Below are positions 1 through 13,776 of a DNA stretch of 64,000 bases, piece by piece. This DNA comes from Echinococcus granulosus (Eukaryota > Platyhelminthes > Cestoda > Cyclophyllidea > Taeniidae), in NCBI RefSeq assembly GCF_000524195.1, contig NW_020170416.1, positions 446,250 through 510,249 on the forward strand, written 5' to 3'. The notes under the pieces were generated by a model. It ran no database searches. It saw only the letters and a list, made by a program, of their open reading frames with translations, and was not told the DNA's origin. Positions within the stretch are counted from its first letter, which is position 1; every line of letters starts with the position of its first letter. Position numbers and translations under genes: made by a program.

Positions 1-374
1 AAGATCTAAAATTCTACTTAAAAAGCTGATTTCTGTTTGGCATAGAAGTAGAGCCAACACATTTCAACTATTCGTAAATGAGTCGAAAAGACAAAGTGAG
101 GGCAGAGCTGAAGACACACCATGCAGCAGAGACAACTGTTACTAGAGTTATCCATGTCTGGTAATAATTTTTACTTCAGTCGGAATTTTGACGGTCGTGA
201 GTTGGGCATTTCAAAAGTCAGGGGCATATGAAATCGGGGGTTGGGGCGGAAGAGAGTGGTTGGGAGGGGACTGGAGGAAGGGGGAGAGGCTATGAGCACC
301 TTTTATGAAAAGCTATTTCACACATTTTAATTAGTGAATGGATGAGACGGTTTTTAGTGAAGGAGGCCCTTACC

Positions 375-495
375 AATCATTTCATCGGACTGTTGTGAGG
401 ACGGAATTTCTAGTGTATGGACAGCATCGTCTTCTGTGACTGAAGCTGGCAAATGTACTTCCTCCTCCTTCTTCCATTCGACAAGGATTTTTGTT
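375..495 (-). CDS. Possible internal exon, unknown protein
   Basis: On the minus strand an open stretch rich in Glu and Asp runs into a consensus donor (GTAAGG). Its upstream edge is a short AG after an A-rich tract, which is a weak acceptor. Peptide pieces such as VEWKKEEEVHLPASV and HTLEIPSSQQSDEMI have coding-like composition but match no family I recognise. If real, it belongs to a gene continuing beyond the left edge of the window, because the next minus-strand gene upstream (TTLL) has its own stop codon at 7062. No neighbouring exon could be confirmed. Confidence 0.25.
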
Positions 496-3400
496 CTTTT
501 TTTAGCTTTTTTAAAGTATTTCAGCTAAACACAAGCAAATAACAAAGAACTTTACAAAGCTATTTATAAACCACTGCTCCGGTTGCATTAGAGGCTCAAT
601 TTTTGGTAGAATATCAAATACACGGAAACCGACTTCCTTTTTTTTTACTTGAAACCTTCAGGATCTACGTGGTTATGCAGAGTCATTAATCACTCGGAGA
701 GAAATAAATGCCACGTGTTTGGGAACACGGGACAATAGAAATCAGCAAACACAATTCTTGAGAAGTAAAAACCCCCCTTTTTAAAGCGACTTTTATAAGT
801 GAAGATCATAATGTTGTTATATTTCTAATCGTCATATTAGATTTTGTAAACATGGATAACCTAGGAAAATGTCATTCTCGACATTCGGTACTTGCACCTC
901 TTTTTAATAAACACGAAGCAGGTTTTCCTTATTATAGTAGCCCTTTCGAAATCCTGTTAGTGACTTTCGGCAATTAACATGTGGCGTTCCACTTTTGCAG
1001 ATAAAAGTAGCAGTTTCACCCACTTTTTAGGTTTCAAGTGAAGTCGATTTAAATTATTCTATTTAAAAAACCGAAATACCAATCTGGTTAACGTCGGTGA
1101 ACACCCCTACAAGATTCAGCAAGTATTCATCCGAGTTTGTTGAGGAACGAGGTGCATTGGTATCCTAGAAAGTTAAAATCAGTAAATCCGCCTACAAATT
1201 TGGGCGACCATTTCCGCTGAATTTTTGTTGTACAAACTAGCAAACACAACCATAGAAGGCGCACAAACTCATCACTGGACTAGGGCTGGCTTCACACAAG
1301 CTAGCGCGGTGGGGAGCGATGAACTTAGCCGTCTTAGAAGCACCACAAGCGTAAACGAGCGCACCTGACCACAGGCGGCAGAAGCCAGTCCCAGGCTGGT
1401 ATAGACATGCCCATCCTAGGGCTCGCCCACTAAGAGCAAAACCATGCGCAGGGCCGGAGATGGCGCAGGCGAATCTCCACGGCTGACAAAAGCGCATGAC
1501 AGCTGCAGTGCGATTGCATTAGTACGAGCAACGACATTTCAATGACAACTCATCTCGTTGAGCACGGAACTTACTCCCCTGCCTCATCTCCCCACTTTAT
1601 CCCTCTACACACATAGCACTCCCTTTTTATTCCACTTCTTTCATCAATGGAAGAACCAGTTCTACAAAAAGCCACGTTCATAGCGACGGATCTGTCAAAT
1701 AACGTCAAAACAAATCAAGAGATTTCCAAATTTCTTGAATTAAAACGTGGAGTTTTAAATCATATTAAAGTGATTTAAGGCAGAATTTGGGTTATCGCAT
1801 TTGTCTCATGCCAAAAAGTACCTTGTCCATTTTTACATTTAAAACTAATTACTCGAATGAGGCTATGCTTATGACGTTCAAGTGGAAAACATATTCTAAT
1901 CGCAAAAGGCTTTCTTGAAGTACTTTGCTGACATCTATTGATCTCCCTAAATTTCGGAGTTTCCTCAATAAGAAAAAAAACAAGTCACCTCAAACCTTAT
2001 AACTCCTTCTGACGTTTTCGCGCGTTTTTAGTACGCAACCTTTAACAGAGTCGTGGTTGTGATAAACAATTGTCTAAATCTTTAAGACAGCTGTTTTCAG
2101 GCTCGATTTTCCAAGCATTTTAAATAAAAATAAAATGTCTTGAAGTGGGGGTAATTTGGGTGGAATACGATTTGTCGTAAACATTGAAAAAATGCTAAAA
2201 AGATATAATCACGAGTAGTAAAACCTACATTGAAGCTATGCTACCACAATCGCAGACATTTCAAGCGATTTTCAGTATTGTTTCCTGTATTTTAATGCAG
2301 GAGACAGCGGTTACTTGAGGCATCCCCGTCGGCGTGCATGCATGCATGCAATCCTAATGCATTTTTAATGCCACCGACAGAAATTTCCTCTCAGAGACCC
2401 ACCTAGCGCCTAGTTACCAACTTTAGTAGTTGCTCACAAGTGACGTCATTGCTCTCCAATCGACAGTCGACGCCATTCCACTGGCTGGTTTTGTAAACGG
2501 GTGGAGGTTGGGGTTTGACATCTGCTACCCAAATGGACGACGATGATGATGGTGATGGAACGATTATTCCTCTTTAATTAGCGCTCTTTAAAAGTCGAAG
2601 ATCGACTACTTAGAGGCACTACTTCTAGCTAGAACTCATCTTTGTATGGTTAAGGAATTCACAATTAGCCGGTTACCCGGACCAGGATTGGACTTCTTGC
2701 ATTTTCTCCTCTTTGGTACCTTAAATCCAAATCTGGATCTGTAAATTCCGCTTTCAGAGTTACCTTTTCCCACGATATAGCACGGTTCACAACACCAAGA
2801 TGTAAAGTGCCTTACAGATATCAAGATGACATGAGCACTTCCTCAAGCTTCTGTTTCAATTTTATCCACTCCCCGTGTCGATTTATTCAGAGCTAGTGTG
2901 CAGAACTCGAAATGACGACATTTGCGGACACTCGTCAAGCCTCCGCTAGCCCTTCACCCCAGTTTCAGCCATTCACAGCAGGCAACTTCTTCCTGCAATG
3001 CCACCGCGCCCTAATCGAGGGCAGAAGAGAGTTGGTCTGTCAAAAATTCGTAAGGTGTCTGCCTTCCAGGCGTGGATTTTCGTGGCATTAATAAAGCCCT
3101 CCTCTGCACCTAGACAGCCAAATAACAAGCAGACAACCAACGAGACAGTCTGCATTGCCCTGGTAATGCTAGTTAAGTTTGTCTGATTGTTGGAGGCCCC
3201 AAACTTGGGTTATTTTTCGTTCCCCTCGTTGGCTAAATGCCAAAAAGAGGAGTAGTTGAGTCACTTGTTTTAGCTAAATATGAAGTGTCTAAACTTGTCA
3301 AGGGGAGGAGGAGGAGGAGGAGGGGGAGGAGGGGGATGAGGAAAATATACTGCGTTAATTGATCGCCAATATGATCACATCAACTAATGACATCGAGGAA

Positions 3401-6400
3401 GTCCAGAAGATGTGACAATATATTCACACCTGAAGGAGTCCAGGAAATACAGTGGATGGAGGTAGGATGGCTGATATATGGATGAATTTGCCGACTGGGT
3501 TCATAGGTGAAAGCCTTGTCCATGCAGCGAAGTTAGTGGACTCTTGAAATAGTCAAACGATTTTACGAGACAGTCAAACTTCTCGGAATTACCGATTCTA
3601 GGGTCTGACTGAGGAGAAACTTACTGTTGAATGGATGCGAAAAAATTGCCACCTGACTAAAATTTGTAGACATTCGAGTCACCTTGACCAGTGCTAATGA
3701 AATCCAGTTGTAACATCAACACACCAAGCCCTCAAGACCTGGACTACCATGAAGAAGCCGTTCATTAGCACCTACATGTGGTTTGAGAGGTGCTGAATTG
3801 GATGGAAATTGGAAGTGGGAACAAATTGTGGCGCACGATCAAGTCCATCCCTCTTCACTGCCCTTAGCATGGGCGTCGATCCATCGCAATCCACATGGTG
3901 GTCTGGTAAAGTCGTGAGGGTTCATAAAATGAAAACGAAAACCTGAGCAATTGATTTTAAAAATTGAAAAGACATTTGGCGTCCCCTACAAGAGTTTCGC
4001 ATGTCTAGTGCATTCGACGTGGGAATATCCATTACAAATGAGAGGGAGCCGGTATAAAAATTTCACCAGAAGGAGTTGGGGAGGATGAACATGAGGGTAA
4101 GGACTGCAAGGCCAGACCTCGCATCGCATTGAATAGAGTAGGTGCGTCACCGCTACAACGCCGTGGCCTTCAACAGGTGGACGCAACACAATCTCCAGCC
4201 AGCCACATACACACGTGGAAAGTTAGCACAGTCCTGTGGGGATGCGGTGGCACCTGCATGGAAAGCGTTGGTTGGGCAGTAGTGAATGCATCCTCCGGAG
4301 ACGGCCAGTAGTGTATGTCCATTCGCCCCAAGCGAGTTGAAGGACAAAAAATGGATGCCACTTCTCATCATAAGTGAGATAGCCAACAGTCCTACTTGAG
4401 TGCTTGAAAAGAGTGAAGAGCAGTTAATTGGTAGGCTTTGTAGCCTCTTGCCTGTCATTTGAGTTGCCTCCTCCTCCTCCTCCTCCTCTCAATTGACGCA
4501 CCTGCCAACAAAGTGTTCCAACAACATCATCAGCATCATCCACCAATACGGTTTAGCATGGCCTTCTGCAAGTCCTTTGCACCTTGATCGGCAGTGGTTC
4601 CGCTTAGTCGTATCACAATTTTTCAATGTGAATGAGGTGGCCCTCCCGCGACCAACTTTTAACGTGATGCGTCTACCTCATCATCTGTCCATCCTGGAGT
4701 GTAGCGTCACCACAATGGAATTGACTGAACTAATTCTGGACGTATCCTGACGTACCATACTGTGTGGCACATGGTCAAAACCCTGTAACCAAGTCCAGAT
4801 TAGTTCGTGGAGCGGACCAAGGTCCACCAGTTAGTCAAAGTGACACTGCATGAGTTGAGAGGCCGAAGTGGTAGGAGAGGGGTAGTGCCCTACCGGTCCA
4901 CTAACTTGCATCCCTCCACACTTCTCTAAGCGTCCTCTTTACAAGTTTCCACAAGTTACAAGACATGGAAGCGAACCACGTCAAAAATGATGAGGTTTTC
5001 TCTTCTCCTACTACTGTTACGAACTGACTGGTATTCAACAAGTTGGAACAAATCCGAGTGGCAATAAACCTGCCTTTTGGTGAGACCTCAGCTAAAAGTT
5101 GGGTTTCTTTGGCGATCTTCCAATAATGCTCATCCGTAATGCTGAACAGCTGCAGGGTGATTGAAGGTTGACGTATCAATGCTGAGACATCTTAGGTGGC
5201 TTGCTGGTGGTCAGTTCTGTATCCAAGACACTTGTCTAAACAACGCTCCCTTCAGGTCTTGGCTTCAATTTCCGCGTGGTTGATGGCGCAATACCTCCTC
5301 ACTCCTGTCCACCATCTTGGTCGCCGTTCAGATCGTCCACAAGGCGCCTAAAATCCCTGCCAAGATTAAAGTTACCACTCAGAATATACCTCCTTACTCC
5401 CCCGATTATTATCACTCGTTGCTAAGGCAGTCAGAAGTCAATGGAAAAGGTGTAATTACTCGAAATAACGCTGTGAAGTTGAAGAGCAGTTAACCTAATC
5501 CCAATCGACACAAGGAATGACAAGCTTACCCGAAACTTGGTTAGTTCAAGGCCACTTCGAGGTGGGATCCACCTCATTAGCCCCCATCTCCAGGCGAATT
5601 CGTCACAGATCCAAACTACCACACTTGCGACGAAATCCAAGTGACCAAATTACTTCAAAATCGAGGAACTGTTTGGTGGTTCGCTTCAGCTTAGCTGGCG
5701 GTGGCGTTATGCATCCCAATTTCCTCTGGAGAAGTGCATGGTGCCTAGGAAATGCAAATTCCAGGCACATCCATCAACATTTTCGTAAAGAATGTGAACA
5801 AAATGTCGCATACCCCTTATTTCTCTATGACAGAGTGCAAGGGTCGATGTGAGGGCGGGAGAGGATACTAAGCTCCGCTGGTAAGTCATTTCACAAACAA
5901 ATTGTGTTTCTAACGAGTAGAAACTGTGAAAGGTTCTTAAACTCCTGGAAACAAAACAAATGACTTGAATAATAAACTTTATACATTCCTTTCAATAAAA
6001 TCGGAACTGAACCTCCGATTGCCACTGATGAGCAGAAAGGTCAAAGGTCAAGTTGAAATGGTATGTCACTAGCGTCAAGTGGACGGGAAAATGAAAAGGG
6101 GGATACCAGTCACGAGATTAGGGAAGTAAATGGACTGACTCAAGTCCTCATCCTCACAATGTTCTTTAAGCTTATCGGCTTCACAGAACAAGTTGGCCCC
6201 GATCGTAAGGTTGTGGCTGTGAATGTGGTGGTAAAAGCTTCCCGGCAAGTCTACTGTGCTGCGATTGAAGAAGGTCGGGTATGCAGTAACAGAGCAAAAT
6301 CCAAATCCGTCCGAAAATGGTTCAGTCAATCCCATTCTGGTGATACAGTACACCAAGATAGATGGCTGGTGAGATAGATGCATCGTTAAGGGTCAGCCCA

Positions 6401-7061
6401 TCCTCCTGATGAATGATTGAGGCACGACTTACTGGAACTGCTGGAGATGGACACGCTTAACAAGAACGAAGGGTGGCGCTGAAACACCGTGTTGACACGG
6501 TCTCGGTTGGGAAGAGGAAGTTGTGCTGAGGGAGGCAACTGGGCAACTGGAGGTCGCATGCATCAACAGATAATACCAAAATAGATGGTCCTGCTTATCT
6601 GAAGGGGTGTAAAGAGGGTGCCTTACCTCAAAGTCGTGGTGATTCCAGGGTCAGAAGGAGATATATTCGTATTTTTGGGTAGATTTTACCCAACTCTGAC
6701 GCCATACTATCATCAGAGGCCTGCAAGCTACCCTCATTCCGGGATCAATATCTCCAAGCGCTAGAGAGACTTGTCAAACCTTGGATACATGCAACTGCTC
6801 AGAGAAGACCTTGCATGTTTTGATCAACAAACAGATAATTAGGCTCCACTCCAATTTTACGCGCCTTACTGACAAAGTCAGAAGAGCCAAGCACCCAATA
6901 CACATTTTTTTTTTTTAAATTTTTAAGCAAAAATAAACACTGTTTTTAAAAAAACCGGACACACGTAGACACACAAGCACAATAGGCAGACATGTATTTG
7001 CCATTCTTCCTCTATGAATGAAAACGAAAATGATAGCGAAGGCTAACCGGTCCCTCCGCAA
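496..7061. other. Long stretch without a supportable gene
   Basis: The open reading frames here are short, overlap on both strands and lack splice context or recognisable domains. Visible features are a GGAGGA-type run near 3302-3335, a TGCATGCATGCATGCA run near 2335-2350, and a fragment at about 6200-6360 that resembles sequence at 44.7-44.9 kb. I see no RNA gene. Confidence 0.5.
6200..6360 (+). repeat. Dispersed repeat fragment, copy 1
   Basis: This segment aligns by eye with about 44735-44880 on the same strand over roughly 150 bases. Shared blocks include a TGTGCTGCGATTGAAGAAGG-like stretch and a TGGTTCAGTCAATCC-like stretch. Neither copy keeps a long shared reading frame, so it is probably an old mobile-element relic. 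The element family is not recognised. Confidence 0.4.
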
Positions 7062-10000
7062 CTAAAATCGGTAAAGAAACTCCTTGCCACCACTCCCCTC
7101 TTCCTCTTCCTTCTTTACCTCTTCTTCACCTTCTTCATCGGACTCGGCTAGCCCGTTAGGGTCCTCCCAGAAGGGATGTGAGAACATAGACACCGCGGAT
7201 TGGTTCCTACTGCACCACTTCTCACGAAAGCAATACCTGGGAGGGAAGGTGGGGGGAGTTGAGGCGCCGGTATTGAGCACTCGAAGGTGATGCTGCTGTT
7301 GCTGGCGGTGATGTTGTTGATGTTGCGTTTTTGGCTGTTGTGGCAGTGGGATCTTGTCATTTACCTGGATTGAGTGTCGACAAGGTGAAGGACATGTTGC
7401 TACTAAATACCCATTAAGTACAAAGGTAGCACTTAAAAAAATTTGATGTAACCACGTCACTCAAAGTGGATTTCTAACCCACTGATTGTTGATTTGGCTA
7501 CAGATGTAGAAGAGTCACTACTGGGGGGCGTAAACAGGGCCAAGCAAGGCCTTCTGGTGGCCCGTGAGCATGAGTTTTAATGCATATCTCTACTGACTCA
7601 AAAAGCACCTTTCCGAGTCGTTTGTCTTGGGACGTCTTCGGGGATAATTCGGACAATAATATTATGCCTAGACCCCATTTCACATCCGGAATCACCTTTA
7701 CTAGTTTATTTTAGTTGACATTTTGTAAAATGCCTGATTGTAAATAGCAGGAAGTTGGCAGAGAGCACAATAGGGGAAAGCCCCAGACTGACGCAAATCC
7801 GGGTGTTTATTGGATGCGCATAAACAATCACACCCGACTTACTCATGCACGCAGTTGGAAACAAGTCACTAGGGCATATCAAACCAAAATTCATACGAAA
7901 TCTTATCATCCTAAGATACCATTAAGGCGTTTTATCAAGTACGCTTGTAAAGTGTCTGACAGTGGGGCATTCTCTGAATCATTTCATAATGCGTGTTGCC
8001 GTTGATTTATCAATAGCAGCGGAAGGTGGCTCACAATGCAGGAACACAAATGATTAGTCTGCAGAAACAAGATGGGGCAAAATCTGCCTTTGTTTTTCCA
8101 ATATTTCTCTATCAAACATACCTCCAAAAGGTATTTCGAGAAATGTAGGGGTAAAATGAATTTCTGAGCTCAGTTTGTTCAGGTGATGTCACAACATGCA
8201 TTTCTGCTTGCATATTTGGTCCTTGTAAAAAACCCACAAAGATGCGGCTCAAAAATCACTTCATCAATCAGCCGACCGGTCTCTACTACTTTAACAAGTA
8301 TCTGTGGCATTTGTACCTTTAAAAGGGGCAATTTAGGCATGATTGTGACTCACACGTTGCTTCACCAACTTGGCAGACTCCTTCTCCAAGTAGTACAATT
8401 GTTGTCGAAGTTCCTCCTCCTAAATTAGACAGATAAGAAGGACGCATCAATTATCCACCTTGAGGAAAAATCCAACAATGCGGAATTACAGCCTTGTTAA
8501 TTCCATATTGTCCCCTTTTCAATACCTTCAGTCTTAGATATGTTTAATTAACTTTTCTGTGTCTTGAAACGTACCAAATTTAGTTAAAAAGTTTGATGAT
8601 CCCCATTTAATAAGAAAATCATATGAAAAGGCGATTGGAGCAGTTGATGTTGCAATCAAACATTAGGTCGCTAATAAAAGCACTTTTAGTCACATAAAAT
8701 ATGAACTACGAAATAAATTAGCTGTATTCAACTGTATCCAGACGGCGAAGGCCACTTAATCTGAAGCCCTACTTACTAAATACTTAAGTAGCGCCCTCAA
8801 TGCTGATCAACTCGACTTTAGAATTAAACAAGCGCTATAAAATCAATCTGTGCTATGGTTTTTGTTTACCTGCTTAGGAATTAATGTGAACTCTTTAGCT
8901 AAAGAGTAAGGTACACTTAATCCCAAGGCCTACTTACTAACACATTTAAGTAGGACTCAACACGCTTACAACCTTTTATTTAGAATCAAACACAAACCGA
9001 TTTAAACTTCCAAACCACCAGCTCTGAAACTAATTAAACTCTTGTTACCTTAACTCATACTGAAGGTTTATATTTCCTACAATCTGTAATGAATGTCAAT
9101 GTTTATTCCTCCAAATCCGGAAAAACGGCGGCCAGTTGAATTCACAGACAGGATTTTCCCACATTCCGAAGGCATTTGGTAACTGCGCTTTTTGTAGATA
9201 AAGATTAATTGCACTAAGAGGAAAGGCCAGGTATGCCACATCCCACTCTCCTTTGGGGTCATCAGCTGTCGGCTGCAGTGCATATTTCCTAACAGCAAGA
9301 TGACCTTCCAGCTATTTCACTTTGTTTTATTAGCAACCAGTGAGTAAGAAAGCCCAAACCTCCGTGTTCACCGAGTTATCAATTCTACACTCACCATAGG
9401 CTAATTCCTATGAGCCATTATGCGATTTTGATAATCTCGACAAATGATTGCAGCATATGCGATGTCATGCTTAACTTTTGCTAGCGATGGCATTGACACC
9501 GAGGTTAATTGAAAAGTCCTTTCGATGCGGGTTACCTCTTAAGTTACCTGCAGTGGCCGCAAGAGACTTTTTACTTCTCACATCGAAATATGCATGAATC
9601 CTAAGTTGGAGTGTATTCCTTTAGCAACTGTGGCAGTGAGAGTTAAAGCGTAAAATCCGGGCAAAGCGGCAAATTTACTGGCTCCCGGATTTGGATTTGC
9701 CTCGCTGTAATTTCACGTAATCCACATTTCTTGATAAAAGCATTATTGCAAGCATTTCAACAGGTTAGAGCTTTTAGAAACGTTTTAGCCATAAAAAGTT
9801 AATTAGAATTTTTCCTCTTGACACAATAGATGCTCCAAGCCCACCTTGGAGACAGATCTTTATCTTTTCTAAAACCACGAAAGTAGGTGATCATACCCAA
9901 GTGGGTAGTTAATCAAAAGAGCCGGAAGGAGAAGCGGAGGAGCGTGGAACACGCACTCAGGTACTTCTATATTCCATAGTAGAAATAGAAAACAAGAGGA

Positions 10001-13000
10001 AAATCAGGCACTTTTTTTACTGCACTTTACATAAAACAAAGATTAATTGCATCGACGGCGGGTTGATTTATCCCTGCTGGAGTCTCGCCCACAGTCATCA
10101 AAATTCGGCCAGCGTGCATAGCTTCTCGTGATGTCGAGAGAAATTATGCCATAAACAAGGAAAGACTGTAAATAGCCGAGTCTAAGTATTAATTATCAGT
10201 TAATTACTTTCGTGCTGCAAGGTTTTTCGAATAGACCTATCGCTTACTCAAAATAGTTTGAAAGATATACAGAACAGCAGCTTCTTTTTGTCTTGGCGGC
10301 CTGATTAGGCAGGAATGGGCGAAAAAAGGTATTTCTAGAAGTAGGTGGGACTGAAACCAAAAAATAAGTAGTACTCTCGAACTTATTTGTTTTATTAGAA
10401 ATGGAGCTTTGCTAAAGCCCGGTTTTAAATTACTATTTGAAATCACGGGAAACATAAATTGGTAAATAAAATAAATTAAATTTGTGCTATGAACACCAAT
10501 GCAACGAAATGATTTATCACAAAAATTTAACAGGATGTTAACTTTGGTCTCTTGATCCGAATTATATATTAGGTATTAAGTTTCCTTCTCAACGAAAATC
10601 TTAAGCTCTCTTTTGATTTCAAATAATGACTAAAAAATCGAATTTACTAGACATATAATGATGGGTTACGGTGGATACCATTAAAATCATCATTAAATAC
10701 TAGTAAATTAGTAGCAAGAGGGTCTAATCTGACGATAATGAAGGATAGACATCTCTAAGAGCATGGCTAATTTTTCATTTATTAGTCTTTAATATGCTTT
10801 TCCCCAAGTATAAGCGGACACCAAATAAGAGGAAAACGATCTTTTAGAAAAGGCTAAAACTGTAAAAAGCAACCGTAGACGTAGTGTTTACAAGTGAATG
10901 AAATTGTACAGAGCAAAAAAATTGCAGAAATACAATAAAAATGAGGTATTCCGACAACCGAAAGCCTACCCAGCAAAGTGTCTGCGACAAACAGAGTCCT
11001 TTACTTATAACTGATAAGTAGTATTTATCTTTTCGAAGATTAAATTAACTTACCTTCTGGCTTTCGGACAGCGAGGCAGGTATGACACGGTCAACATCAC
11101 CAGGTCGTCCCTTGTTAAATTCGGTAAAGACATTCACCATAAGTGTGGTGTATCGTTGCTCCAGTGTCTTGTCCATCGTAGGGTAGACACGACGCCAGTT
11201 GCCGCAGTTGGAGTTCTCGAAACACTCCAAATCCGCCTCCCGGTGCATCTTGCCCAACCGCTCGCGCTAGTCGGAATGGAATAAATGTAGACGGGGTGAT
11301 GATAGAAATCAGCAATTAGATTTCGATGACGGTGCTTATCTAGCAAAAGATGAACAACGAGGAGGCAGAGGGATAGACTCACGATGCCATTGATGCGATT
11401 GAGTAGATCGCGGGGGTTTTTTAGCCAGTCGGAGGCTAGGTACTTTGACTTAAGGGTACCACTGCACTGCCACAACTTGGTGTCACAAACAGCGTTCAGT
11501 GCTGTTGTCGTGGGGTTCAGTAGACGTTGCACCGCGTGTGCTCGCTGCCACTCCTCCGAGCGACGCTTGTCCGAGGCGCTGAAAGGTAGTAAACATCAGG
11601 GTCAATAGTGCTTGCAGATTTTGGAGCAGATAAATCTGTTTTCGTTCTAACTGTAGATCTGCCGATGCGTTATATTCACGTTTAGAACAGACACTGCAAA
11701 GTCATTAGCACCCGCATCGCCAAGAACTGATGGCTTACAATAAACTCACCGGATGTTGATAAGCGCCAGCGCATCCCTTAGCAAGCCCGACTTCACCCTT
11801 AGGTCAAGGCTCTGGTCTACTCCAAACGAAGGCGACCGATTTACTTCCAACAACCACGGTTTTAGGTCCGCATCGAGAATTACATCAAACCCAAGGATCT
11901 CAAAAGCTGCTGAATGGGTGCTCCCACCCCCTCTTCCATTAAAGCCACCAAAACGTGTTTCTGATGAAGTCGTCGTCGTTGTAGTAGTAGACCCAGAGGG
12001 GGTGCCAGAACTGCAGCGATAATCCTCGGAATGATGGAAAAGACGGTAACCGTGGTAGACATGAGGAGCGGCAAGAATAACCGTCTTTACGACGAGATTG
12101 CGAATTCGACGCCACAGCATGCGGCAGTCGGAGAGGCCGGCATGTCGAGCGAGGTAGTCCTCGAGGAACGCAAAGGAACGTTTGTTACCATCGGTCTCAT
12201 CGTTGGTCTTCATGTAGGCGTGGTGCTTGCGATTCACCGCGTAGTTGGTCAGATGGCGATACATGGATTCCTGATGAGATTAAGATGGAAATAAAAGACC
12301 ATTTTATGCCTAACTGACACTTTTGCTACTATATATTATAATTCTATGGTAAAACAGTATGCATACACCATTCGGTCCCATGGGATCCTTGTACCTCTCC
12401 GCACTCAATCGTACCAGGCCCTCGTTGTAGACGAAGATGCGCAGAGGACAGCAGGAAGTGATGAGTACGTAGACACGCAAGTCAAACTTGAAGCCGTCGA
12501 TAAGGTAGGGGTTGGTAACGTACTCCTGCACCACGCATGGGCCGTATTGTGAGCTAGAGGATGGTACGCTCTCCACATTGCGGTATAGCCGGATTCTTAA
12601 TTGTAATTAAAAAATACATTGTCTGAGGATACCGCCTCTTTAGAGCACAAATATTTGATGAAGACAGCCTAATGACTGCAAGTAAATTTATTTAAAAGAT
12701 TTTTAAAAATAAACTCACCCCATCCCCATTGCACCATTGGCTGGTTTTACGATGTAAGCAGGATGAGGATTCTTGCGAGCATAGGTTAGAAATGCAGCGT
12801 ATTCTTGTGGCAGAATCCATGTTTTTGGATAAAAGTTGTAATTCCTTGAATCAGATTTTGCTTGTCTTGAATAGAAAGAAGGTATTTTTAACACTTTGTA
12901 GTGAGCAACGGATTCTTTTTAAATAAAGTGTCTTACGTAGTCAGAGTATCTTGAAATAACCAACTAATTACTGGAAAGGTACAATCATCACTCGGCTCAA

Positions 13001-13776
13001 CAACAGTCAAAATGAAGGGGTCTACTTCGTGTACATAGTGACTCAGTAGAGAAACTTGAATAAATACGTAGAAGGAGAATTACACTAATCATAACTATGG
13101 TTCTAGGTTGCATATTAAAACAAATTTAGTGTTTGATAGAAAAGAAGGTAGCTTAAGCGCTCAAGCAGGTATCCAACATATTTCTAGTGCCTTTCTTCTT
13201 ACAGAGCAAATTGATTTCTGGCGAAACGTCTCAATATGCTATACAAACGGTGGATTATACAAAGATGTCTTATTATAAATTACTATATTAAACCTCAATC
13301 AGTTAAGAAGTTTGACTTTTCGTAAATTCAACTAACCGAAATAAAGGCGAAATAAGCAGGAAACATTACGTTATATTTGGCTTTGTACTTACTTATTGTA
13401 GTGTTTTGTAAAAAAGTCCTTTCGACAAATTTCCACCATACCAGGAAAGTGGTTAACCCTTTGGTAAGGCTTAAGCATCCACAATTTCTCAAATGGGATA
13501 AAAGTATCGGACCATATTAGAAAACTATACAATCTCACTTAAAAATATTCATACGCTGTTGTGTGGTTTTCTCTGTTTTCAATCTGGAAGCCAAATTCCT
13601 GAATAATTTGCTTTACTGAAGCGTAAGATAACGCAGCAGTTACCTATCGGGAATCTGCAGCCAGAAACATTCGCTGTTAAACTACCTGAATCCTGTTTGT
13701 AACCTCGTTTAATGCTACGTTTCGCACGAAAAGGCGACTTTAATGTTGCCGTTGACATTGAACAAAGACAGACCAT
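7062..13776 (-). CDS. TTLL6: Tubulin polyglutamylase, TTLL6/TTLL13-like
   Basis: ATP-dependent glutamate ligase that adds glutamate chains to tubulin, typically on axonemal microtubules. Exons (minus): 13644-13776, 13555-13615, 13393-13524, 12719-12844, 12367-12595, 11750-12270, 11383-11578, 11054-11266, 8354-8419 and 7062-7364; all join in phase to give 659 aa. Family landmarks in order: LTANVSGCRFPI, VNHFPGMVEICRKD, FYPKTWILP, the ATP-loop YIVKPANGAMGMG, DGFKFDLRVYVLITSC, HLTNYAVN, and FEILGFDVILD followed by KPWLLEVNRSPSF with the metal-binding Glu and Asn. These cover the whole catalytic domain. A Thr-rich, Gly-rich insert precedes FEILGFD. Exon 8354-8419 is coiled-coil-like, and the last exon is Gln/His-rich and ends in an acidic tail. 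The first two introns are only 28 and 30 bp. The start is the ATG at 13774-13776; a second ATG lies 18 bases downstream. The catalytic exons are secure. The last two exons are less certain, and one or more exons could be missed in the 2.6-kb intron at 8420-11053. Confidence 0.88.

Noticed and set aside
1237..1497. 86-aa Cys-rich minus-strand frame
   Set aside because: No conserved cysteine pattern, signal peptide or splice support; likely chance.
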